A DNA stretch of 12,746 nt from contig JASLAV010000367.1 of the NCBI GenBank assembly GCA_030146905.1, positions 1 through 12,746 of the forward strand, given 5' to 3'. The position numbers and the translations under genes are program-made. Of this stretch, positions 7,055 through 12,224 are shown one piece after another. The first letter of the stretch is position 1. Each line of letters opens with the position of its first letter. Source of the stretch: Lentzea sp. (GTDB taxonomy: Bacteria; Actinomycetota; Actinomycetes; Mycobacteriales; Pseudonocardiaceae). The notes beneath the pieces were generated by a model. The model did not search any database. It saw nothing but the letters and a program-made list of their open reading frames with translations, and was not told the DNA's origin.

Positions 7055-7411
7055 GTGCCCGACCGGAACATCACTGTCACCCTTGAACCGCATCCGACGG
7101 GTTTCACGGTGCTGCGAGTTGTCGGCGAGCTCGACTTCCACACCTCTGCCCGATTCCGCGAAGTGCTCGACGGAGTCGATCTGGGCTCCGGCACCGGCCT
7201 TGTCGTCGACGCGACCGATCTCGCCTATTGCGACTCCACCGGCATCAGCGTTCTCATCGCCGCCTACAAACGCGCTCAGGCCGCCAGCACCCGGTTCGGG
7301 CTCGCCGGAGTCAGGCCTGAGCTGATGCGAGTCTTCCAAATCATCGGACTGGGGGAAGTTCTCCCCTTCCACCCCACGATCGAGGAAGCCGTCGCCTCAC
7401 CGCGGACATGA
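7055..7411 (+). CDS. STAS-domain anti-sigma factor antagonist, second copy
   Basis: The product is 118 residues, a single STAS domain. LAYCDSTGISVLIAAYKRA carries the conserved serine (about residue 61) in the DSTG form, and GELDFHTSARF is the preceding strand-helix typical of anti-anti-sigma factors. GTG at 7055-7057 was chosen because GGGAGG (7045-7050) precedes it by four bases and because upstream residues do not fit a STAS domain. The frame itself opens back to 6941. It is transcribed away from the kinase operon, and its 3' neighbour on the opposite strand is a broken GAF-SpoIIE phosphatase gene. It may once have been partnered with that phosphatase. Today its dephosphorylation could depend on the multidomain protein or on a distant phosphatase. 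Its sequence differs strongly from the STAS protein at 2092-2409, so this is not a recent duplication. Confidence 0.92.
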   Translation: MPDRNITVTLEPHPTGFTVLRVVGELDFHTSARFREVLDGVDLGSGTGLVVDATDLAYCDSTGISVLIAAYKRAQAASTRFGLAGVRPELMRVFQIIGLGEVLPFHPTIEEAVASPRT

Positions 7412-7435
7412 GGCCAGCGCGGGCGAACACGGTCC

Positions 7436-8068
7436 TCAACCGCTGTGGCGAATCGCCACCGATTCGACATCGTCAGTGGGTGGCCGATGGGTGACCGTGC
7501 CGATGACCGCATAGACCACGGTGGCCATCGTGGCCCGCTCGAAATGGCTCGTCTTCCGGTCGAGCTTGCCCAGCACGACCGCGGGATCGGGATGGTCCAA
7601 CGCACAGGCGCGCAACGCGCTTCTCAACCGTCCCATGACGACAGCGGCTTGCAGCCCGTTGCCGGCAATGTTCGGCAGGCGTGCGGGCAGCAGAACTCTC
7701 CTGCAACATCGTGGCGGTGGTGCGTTCGGAGTGTGTCCGATCCATGTGTACCGCCAACGCGAGACGATCGACGACGAGCTGCAGCGCCTCGATCTCCTCC
7801 TCGGTGAACCTACTGGGAGTGGTGTTCCCGACGTGAACCCCACCGGCCAGCTCGCCTCGGCGATCATCGGCACACCGCGCAGAACCCGCGGGCCGTGCTC
7901 CCACAGCAGCGGGCTGACCACAGTGGACTTGTCGACGTGCTCGATCCGCACCGGCTCCTGAAGCCGGGCCGCCCGGCCCGCGCAGCCCTTTCCGACTGGT
8001 GCGCGCATGCCCTGGAAAACTTCTTCCTCCAGGCCGCACGTCGCTTTCGCCACCACCTCCCGCGCCGA
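7436..8068 (-). pseudogene. Broken GAF-SpoIIE (PP2C) phosphatase gene
   Basis: Read on the minus strand from 8068, the sequence starts mid-domain with EVVAKATCGLEEE and continues as a GAF domain (PVGKGCAGR, VRIEHVDKSTVVSP, GVPMIAE). It shifts frame at about 7855, where GAG-GCGAG lacks one G, and continues as ELAGGVHVGNTTPSRFTEEE and LVVDRLALAVHMDR. It shifts back at about 7697, where AGTTCTGCTG carries one extra T, into LLPARLPNIAG. The phosphatase part is then badly reduced. The stretch that should hold GGDWYD and the first metal site is missing between LPNIAG and NGLQAAVVMGRLRSALRA. A second, larger block with the TDG motif is missing between ATMATVVYAVI and the terminal PPTDDVESVAIRHSG, which ends at a stop (7436-7438). 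A stop lies directly before the GAF segment, and no start or N-terminal half was found. The product cannot be an active phosphatase. Confidence 0.85.
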
Positions 8069-8120
8069 TCACGCGCCCGACATCATTCGTGCAATCGTCA
8101 CTCCCCCATGACCGCCTCCG

Positions 8121-8159
8121 CGCCACGAGGCATCGCGCCACGGCCGCTTCCTCGTGGCG
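8121..8159. repeat. Perfect inverted repeat upstream of the carbonic anhydrase gene
   Basis: CGCCACGAGG (8121-8130) and CCTCGTGGCG (8150-8159) are exact 10-base complements separated by 19 bases, ending 52 bases before the carbonic anhydrase ATG. It could be a regulator binding site, a transcript hairpin or a leftover terminator for upstream plus-strand transcription. No T-rich tail follows. Confidence 0.55.
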
Positions 8160-8199
8160 ACCGATCGCCAGGCAGCGCGCGACAGCTGAATACTTGACC

Positions 8200-8205
8200 T
8201 ACGCT
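8200..8205 (+). promoter_or_regulatory. Possible -10 element for a leaderless carbonic anhydrase transcript
   Basis: TACGCT fits the actinobacterial TAnnnT -10 pattern and ends six bases before the ATG at 8212, so transcription would start at or very near the A of the start codon. There is no Shine-Dalgarno sequence in front of this ATG, as expected for a leaderless message. No convincing -35 is visible. Confidence 0.35.
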
Positions 8206-8211
8206 GTGATC

Positions 8212-8850
8212 ATGGCCGAGTTCACTTCCCCGACTCCCCAGGAAGCGTTCGAACTGCTGCTCTCGGGCAACCGGCGCTTCGTCGCCGGTACGCCGGAGCA
8301 CCCGAACCAGGACGCGACACGTCGCTCTGAGATCGCACCGGCCCAGCGTCCGTTCGCCGTGTTGTTCGGATGTTCGGACTCGCGGCTGGCCGCCGAGATC
8401 ATCTTCGACCGCGGCCTGGGCGACCTGTTCGTGGTGCGCACGGCGGGCCACGTCGTGGGCGCAGAGGTCCTGGGCAGCATCGAGTACGGGGCCGGCGTGC
8501 TGGACTGCCCCTTGGTCGTGGTCCTCGGTCACGACGCCTGCGGCGCGATCGGTGCCGCCTGTACCGCGCTGGACGACGGCACGGTGCCGGCCGGATACAT
8601 CCGCGACGTTGTCGAGCGGGTGACGCCCAGCGTGCTGGCTGCGCGGGCCGCCGGACGCGTGCAGGCCGACGAGATTCTCGCCGAGCACGTCAGCCACACC
8701 GTCGACCTGCTGCTCGACCGCTCCCGCCTGCTCGCTGAACGGGTGGCCACAGGGAGGACAGCCGTGGTCGGCTTGTGCTACCGGCTTGGCGACGGCAGTG
8801 CGCACCTCGCCGCGGCTCGTGGCCTGGACGCTCCTGTCTCGGCTATGTGA
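8212..8850 (+). CDS. Beta-carbonic anhydrase
   Basis: The product is 212 residues, usual for bacterial beta-class enzymes, which interconvert carbon dioxide and bicarbonate in the cytoplasm with a zinc centre. The full ligand set is visible: Cys 54 with the Asp 56/Arg 58 dyad in FGCSDSR, and His 107 and Cys 110 in LGHDACGA. FVVRTAGHV and SIEYGAGVL also fit the family. ATG 8212-8214 was chosen because the family-like N-terminus EFTSPTPQEAFELLLSGN follows at once; the frame is open upstream but lacks resemblance. No ribosome binding site is present, suggesting a leaderless message. It stands alone: the upstream neighbour is a minus-strand pseudogene and the downstream one converges. No signal peptide or fused transporter is present. 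Bicarbonate supply for carboxylases or pH control is the likely role. Confidence 0.95.
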   Translation: MAEFTSPTPQEAFELLLSGNRRFVAGTPEHPNQDATRRSEIAPAQRPFAVLFGCSDSRLAAEIIFDRGLGDLFVVRTAGHVVGAEVLGSIEYGAGVLDCPLVVVLGHDACGAIGAACTALDDGTVPAGYIRDVVERVTPSVLAARAAGRVQADEILAEHVSHTVDLLLDRSRLLAERVATGRTAVVGLCYRLGDGSAHLAAARGLDAPVSAM

Positions 8851-8935
8851 CCACGGCAGCTGCCTGCGCGTGCCGCTGATGAACTGCGAGCACGAGCGGC
8901 GCGGGCCGACAACGACCTGGCACTGTCGGGGAACG

Positions 8936-9913
8936 TCAGTCCGCCGGTCGTGGTCCTGCAGCGCGGTGGAGCCGGTTGGCGATCGCAAGTCCCAGCCCGG
9001 TCTCGACCGGCAAGGAGGCGACGATGATGTCGCACCCCTGCTGGTCGAGTTCTCGCAGGAACCCGTACAGCCCACGCGCATAGCCGGCCATCGAACCAGG
9101 GACCTGTACCACCGCGTGAACGTTCACCGGGGTACTGCGGAAGGTCGCGGGGAGGAGCACGCCCACTCGGTGCCCCAGCGCCTGCTTGAGTTCCGCCTCG
9201 ACGACGACCTTCTCGGGATCGACGAGGATGACCCGTGCACGCGGCGCGTAATGCGACGGATGCTGGCCCGGAACCCGAACGCGGCTCGTCGAGTGGACTG
9301 CCAGTGGGCGGTCCAGAACCGCCTCCAGCTCCTCCCTCGTCACACCACCGGGCCGAAGAACGCTGGGGATGTCAGCCGTGGCGTCGACGATGGTCGACTC
9401 GACACCGACCTGGCAGGGGCCGCCGTCCAGCACGAGGTCGACGGCATCGCCGAGTTCTGAACGAACGTGGCTCGCCGTGGTGGGGCTGACCGAACCGAAC
9501 CGGTTGGCGGACGGAGCCGCCACGCCGCCGCCGAAAGCGGACAGCAGCGCAAGCGCGACGGGATGGCCGGGCACGCGCAGTGCCACCGTCTCCAAACCAC
9601 CGGTCGCCTCCAGCGGGACCCTGCGACCGCGCCGGAGAACCAACGTCAGCGGTCCTGGCCAGAAGCGTTCGGCCAGCAGACGCGCCGCATCAGATACGTC
9701 TTCGGCCCAATCGTCCAAGTGCTCCACGCTGCCGACGTGGACGATCAACGGGTGGGAGGGTGGGCGTCCCTTGACCTCGAAGACGCGCGCCACAGCGACC
9801 GGATCCTCGGCGTTCGCGCCCAGACCGTAGACGGTCTCGGTGGGGAAGGCCACCAGGCCTCCCGCGCGAAGCACACCCGCTGCCTCTTCGGTGTCACTTG
9901 TCCTTACCGACAC
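8936..9913 (-). CDS. sua5: L-threonylcarbamoyladenylate synthase, Sua5 type
   Basis: This enzyme makes threonylcarbamoyl-AMP from threonine, bicarbonate and ATP, the first step of t6A modification at position 37 of ANN-decoding tRNAs. The YrdC domain (about residues 8-200) shows GGLVAFPTETVYGLGA, the lysine/arginine motif VKGRPPSHPL, FWPGPLTLVL and APSANRFGSVSPT. A linker with VPGQHPSHYAPRA leads to the C-terminal Sua5 domain (about 215-320), so this is the long Sua5 form rather than short TsaC. GTG 9911-9913 gives 325 residues with a normal N-terminus; GAGAAG lies nine bases upstream. The frame also has a GTG at 9953-9955, but those 14 extra residues (EERAGRAGEKIPG) continue the frame of the NB-ARC relic just upstream and are probably not part of the enzyme. 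Its bicarbonate substrate links it loosely to the adjacent convergent carbonic anhydrase, but that may be chance. Confidence 0.93.
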   Translation of the reverse strand: MSVRTSDTEEAAGVLRAGGLVAFPTETVYGLGANAEDPVAVARVFEVKGRPPSHPLIVHVGSVEHLDDWAEDVSDAARLLAERFWPGPLTLVLRRGRRVPLEATGGLETVALRVPGHPVALALLSAFGGGVAAPSANRFGSVSPTTASHVRSELGDAVDLVLDGGPCQVGVESTIVDATADIPSVLRPGGVTREELEAVLDRPLAVHSTSRVRVPGQHPSHYAPRARVILVDPEKVVVEAELKQALGHRVGVLLPATFRSTPVNVHAVVQVPGSMAGYARGLYGFLRELDQQGCDIIVASLPVETGLGLAIANRLHRAAGPRPAD

Positions 9914-9961
9914 CCCTGGAATCTTCTCACCCGCCCTTCCGGCCCGTTCCTCCACCTCACG

Positions 9962-10149
9962 TCAGGCGACCTCGGCAAGCGGGATGGCGGCGTTGCGGGT
10001 GGTGATCGGCAACGCCGGCGGACAGCCCCTGCACAGCCCGACCAGCTCGTCGACGGCATCGGCTCGGCCGCAACACGGTCCGCGCCCAGTCGGACCAGCG
10101 GTTCCTCCAGCACAGCGAGGCCTGCGTTGTCCACCGCGTTCAGATCGCA
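9962..10149 (-). pseudogene. Frameshifted fragment of an NB-ARC/AfsR-like STAND ATPase
   Basis: On the minus strand one frame reads CDLNAVDNAGLAVLEEPLVR and then LGADRVAAEP. At about 10060 the match moves to the next frame, DAVDELVGLCRG, CPPALPITTR and IPLAEVA, before a stop (9962-9964). Together this follows the helical segment after the nucleotide-binding domain of AfsR/SARP-type regulators, where LLxRLxGxxRVxAEPxAxxELVxLCGGLPLALRIxAARL is typical. One missing base (GAG-CC-GAT) explains the frame change. A few residues are also missing after ALPIT. No P-loop, DNA-binding domain or start codon is found around it. It lies between the synthase gene and the dismutase promoter and cannot make a working regulator. 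Confidence 0.5.
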
Positions 10150-10172
10150 CTCGTCCGCCACTCCCTCACAAG

Positions 10173-10193
10173 CCACTACTTGCAAACTAGTGG
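10173..10193. promoter_or_regulatory. Inverted repeat CCACTA-N9-TAGTGG in the dismutase promoter region
   Basis: Six-base perfect arms (10173-10178 and 10188-10193) flank a spacer that contains TTGCAA (10180-10185). It lies 54 bases before the dismutase ATG and next to the putative Nur box. TTGCAA could alternatively be the -35 element, with AAGAGT (10203-10208) as a weak -10 at 17 bases. Confidence 0.35.
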
Positions 10194-10196
10194 TTG

Positions 10197-10213
10197 TTGC
10201 GAAAGAGTGGCAA
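10197..10213. promoter_or_regulatory. Putative Nur (nickel-responsive Fur-family) operator
   Basis: TTGCGA-N5-TGGCAA, that is TTGC and GCAA as inverted halves nine bases apart, with one mismatch between the six-base arms. The Nur box described for Streptomyces coelicolor sodF is, as I recall it, TTGCAA-N5-TTGCAA in inverted form, so both halves match at five of six positions. It ends 34 bases before the dismutase ATG, where a bound repressor would block transcription. Nickel-bound Nur represses the iron enzyme when the nickel enzyme can be made. Confidence 0.5.
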
Positions 10214-10247
10214 TAAGCCACCACGAAGTGCCCTGGAGACGACCCAC

Positions 10248-10877
10248 ATGACCCAGTACGTGCTGCCCGATCTGCCCTACGACTACGCGGCGCTGGAGCC
10301 CGCGATCACCGGCGAGATCCTGGAGCTGCACCACAGCAAGCACCACGCCGCCTACGTCAAGGGCGCCAACGACATGCTCAAGCGATTGGCGGAGACCCGC
10401 GAGAAGGAGGACTTCTCCGGCATCGTCGGGCTGGAGAAGACCTTCGCGTTCAACCTGTCCGGGCACGTCCTGCACACGATGTTCTGGGACAACCTGTCCC
10501 CCGAGGGCGGCGACCGGCCCGATGGTGAGCTGGCCGCGGCGATCGACGAGCACTTCGGTTCGTTCGACGCGTTCGCCAAGCAGCTGTCCGCCGCGACCTC
10601 GCTGGTGCAGGGCTCAGGCTGGGGCGTGCTGGCCTGGGAGCCGTTGTCGGAGCGGCTGATCGTGGAGCAGGTGTACGACCACCACGGCAACGTCGGCATG
10701 AACACCACCCCGGTGCTCGTGTTCGACGCCTGGGAACACGCCTACTACCTGCAGTACCGCAACGTGCGCCCGGACTACGTGCAGAAGCTGTGGTCGCTGG
10801 TCAACTGGGCCGACGTGACCCGCCGCTTCGACGCCGCCCGCGCGGGCGGCTCCGGGCTGGTCGCGCCCGCGAAGTAG
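10248..10877 (+). CDS. sodA: Superoxide dismutase, Fe/Mn family
   Basis: The product is 209 residues and converts superoxide to oxygen and hydrogen peroxide. All four metal ligands are visible: His 28 in [13 protein letters not shown], His 76 in [10 protein letters not shown], and Asp 160 and His 164 in [34 protein letters not shown] and VNWADV are further family hallmarks. The second-sphere segment VYDHHGNVG resembles the actinobacterial iron-type enzymes (Streptomyces SodF-like), but metal preference cannot be settled from sequence. ATG 10248-10250 is preceded by GGAG (10235-10238) nine bases away and starts the canonical [10 protein letters not shown]; the frame opens further back to 10194 within the promoter region. 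There is no signal peptide, so the enzyme is cytoplasmic. It is monocistronic, with a putative Nur operator upstream and a strong hairpin terminator 50 bases after the stop. Confidence 0.96.
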   Translation: MTQYVLPDLPYDYAALEPAITGEILELHHSKHHAAYVKGANDMLKRLAETREKEDFSGIVGLEKTFAFNLSGHVLHTMFWDNLSPEGGDRPDGELAAAIDEHFGSFDAFAKQLSAATSLVQGSGWGVLAWEPLSERLIVEQVYDHHGNVGMNTTPVLVFDAWEHAYYLQYRNVRPDYVQKLWSLVNWADVTRRFDAARAGGSGLVAPAK

Positions 10878-10926
10878 TTCCCGCAGACCGGCAGTGGGTG
10901 CTCCGACAGACCACCGCACTGCCGAC

Positions 10927-10959
10927 GTGCCCTCGCCTCCGCCCAGGAGGCGAGGGCAC
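10927..10959 (+). terminator. Strong hairpin terminator of the superoxide dismutase gene
   Basis: GTGCCCTCGCCTCC (10927-10940), loop GCCCA, then the exact 14-base complement (10946-10959). It begins 50 bases after the dismutase stop. There is no T-tract, as is common for actinobacterial terminators. With this symmetry it could also stop transcription arriving from the right. Confidence 0.88.
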
Positions 10960-11071
10960 GGGCGTCCTGCAGGTGCCGAACTTTGCACCGGGGTCCCTTG
11001 CACGTCGCTCCGCCTGCCGTCAGCGCCATGCCAGTGCTGGGATTGCCTGCGCCGCCGGGACAATCCCCGGC

Positions 11072-11116
11072 GGTGACCTGGGCGTCGGTGATCTGGGCGT
11101 CGGTGACGTGCTCAGC
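11072..11116 (+). repeat. Three 15-base tandem units
   Basis: GGTGACCTGGGCGTC (11072-11086), GGTGATCTGGGCGTC (11087-11101) and a weaker third unit GGTGACGTGCTCAGC (11102-11116). The first two differ at one base, a C/T change that is silent in the frame encoding GDLGV-GDLGV-GDVLS. This hints that the stretch was once coding on the plus strand. Confidence 0.6.
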
Positions 11117-11181
11117 GGTGCCGTCAACGTCGGCGGCGTGCTCCACGACCTCGACCTGAGCCTTTGACGGCTCGCTTCGGG

Positions 11182-11216
11182 CCGGCCGCCGCAGACCTCG
11201 GGTCCGCGGCGGCCGG
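11182..11216. terminator. Hairpin terminator between the DUF4394 gene and the opposite-strand frame
   Basis: CCGGCCGCCGC (11182-11192) pairs exactly with GCGGCGGCCGG (11206-11216), and the inner bases GACC/GGTC extend the stem past one mismatch around a TCG loop. On the minus strand it begins 19 bases after the DUF4394 stop, so it most likely ends that transcript. It could act in both directions. Confidence 0.8.
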
Positions 11217-11235
11217 TTCGCGTTTCGTGGCTCGG

Positions 11236-12087
11236 TCAGCGAGCGAACGCGAGTCCCACCACGTCGCCGCCGGCGAAGCCGACGACCGATGCGCGACCGC
11301 TGCCCAGACTGATCTTCACGAGGACCGTTCCGCCCAGCAGCGAGGAACTCGGCTGCACTGCGGCCATGGCGTGGTGGCGTCCGTCCACAGTGGCGATGTC
11401 GAACCCGTTGGTCCTGTCGATGCCGATGCCGAGCTTGCCGATGGTGAACAGCTGTCCGGTGTTCGGCGACACGACGGGTGTGGCTCCGGCGATCGTTCCC
11501 TGGGTGACGAGTGCGTCCTTGCGGCTGTCGAGGTCGTAGAGGGTGGTGGACGTCGCGCCGGCGACGCTGTTGGTGTAGCCGGCGCCGGACACCTGCGGCG
11601 TGCTGCCGGCGGCGCGGTCTCCCGGGGCGTAGGCGAGCGGGGTGTCGACCGCGGCCACCGCGCCGGTGTCGGGCACCAGGCGCAGGTTCTGCCCGCTGGT
11701 GGTGACCAGGCGGATCCGGTCCACGGCAGGGTTGAAGTCGAAGCCGGCCGCCGTCCCCGTGATCGCCGCGGGCGTGCCCACCGCCGTCGCTGTGCCCGTG
11801 CGCGGGTCGAGGACGTAGAGCTGGCCGGAAGCGGCGATCGCGTACAGCGCGCCGGTGGCGGGCCGCACGTCCATGCCGATGAGCCGGTCGTGGGCCTTGA
11901 GGCCGGTGACCCGGACGCGGTGCTGGGACAGCAGTGGGGACGACCAGCTTCTGGTGCTCAGGACGCCATCGGAGGTGAGCAGGTGGACATGGGGCTGGTC
12001 GGCCGATGCCGAGGCTGGGGCGGCACCAAGTGCGGTCATGAGCAGGGCTGCTGCTCCTGCGAGTGCGGTCGTGCGAGCGATGCGCAT
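11236..12087 (-). CDS. Secreted DUF4394-domain protein
   Basis: The product is 283 residues. A clear signal peptide opens it: basic MRIART, a hydrophobic run rich in Ala/Leu, then PASASA before ADQPH, so cleavage is likely near residue 27-29. The rest is one DUF4394 domain with repeated short blade-like strands. DVRPATGALYAIAASGQLYV, GFDFNPAVDRIRLVTTSGQN and LRLVPDTG match the family pattern. The function of DUF4394 is not established; the strand pattern suggests a beta-propeller-like fold. ATG 12085-12087 was chosen because GGGAG lies close upstream and the signal peptide begins there. The frame opens back to 12180 without any such signals. It is divergent from an ECF sigma factor gene over 137 bases, so it may belong to that factor's regulon, although I found no shared promoter motif on this strand. 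A hairpin terminator follows the stop. Confidence 0.9.
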   Translation of the reverse strand: MRIARTTALAGAAALLMTALGAAPASASADQPHVHLLTSDGVLSTRSWSSPLLSQHRVRVTGLKAHDRLIGMDVRPATGALYAIAASGQLYVLDPRTGTATAVGTPAAITGTAAGFDFNPAVDRIRLVTTSGQNLRLVPDTGAVAAVDTPLAYAPGDRAAGSTPQVSGAGYTNSVAGATSTTLYDLDSRKDALVTQGTIAGATPVVSPNTGQLFTIGKLGIGIDRTNGFDIATVDGRHHAMAAVQPSSSLLGGTVLVKISLGSGRASVVGFAGGDVVGLAFAR

Positions 12088-12169
12088 GTTCTCTCCCGGG
12101 ACTTGGTCGTGGAACACAGGGTGTGTACGACCGAACCGGCATTTGTGTTGAAACCGGAACGAATCTCGC

Positions 12170-12197
12170 CCATCCGCCACGGCTTCGGCCTCGAATC
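12170..12197 (+). promoter_or_regulatory. Possible ECF-type promoter in front of the sigma factor gene
   Basis: CCATCC (12170-12175) is followed after 16 bases by CGAATC (12192-12197), placing a transcription start near 12204 and the ATG at 12225. A CCATCC...CGAAT pair is what I recall for promoters read by mycobacterial SigK, and ECF factors often read their own promoter. The recollection is unverified. A generic ECF -35, GGAACG, also occurs at 12156-12161 but has no obvious -10 partner. Confidence 0.3.
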
Positions 12198-12224
12198 CCG
12201 GGTAGGCACGGCGATGGGGAGCTC

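Larger units (their letters stand above)
10878..11235. other. Gap between dismutase and DUF4394 gene: two hairpins and a short repeat
   Basis: These 358 bases hold the dismutase terminator (10927-10959), a degenerate 15-base tandem repeat (11072-11116) and a second hairpin (11182-11216). A plus-strand frame ending at 11165-11167 reads GDLGVGDLGVGDVLSGAVNV followed by GGVLHDLDLSL and stops 14 bases before the second hairpin, as a gene end would. No start codon with a ribosome binding site was found for it after the first terminator, so it may be the 3' remnant of a lost gene. I do not recognise the family. Confidence 0.45.

Noticed and set aside
8851..8935. Search for a terminator between the convergent carbonic anhydrase and Sua5 genes
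   Set aside because: Only a 10-base palindrome (GGCAGCTGCC) and a 6-base stem with a long loop were found, not enough for a terminator call.
8098..9081. A 327-codon minus-strand open frame antisense to the carbonic anhydrase
   Set aside because: The plus strand carries all carbonic anhydrase motifs; this frame has none of its own.
12114..12126. Small inverted repeat ACACA-GGG-TGTGT between the DUF4394 and sigma factor genes
   Set aside because: Five-base arms are too short to claim an operator without further support.
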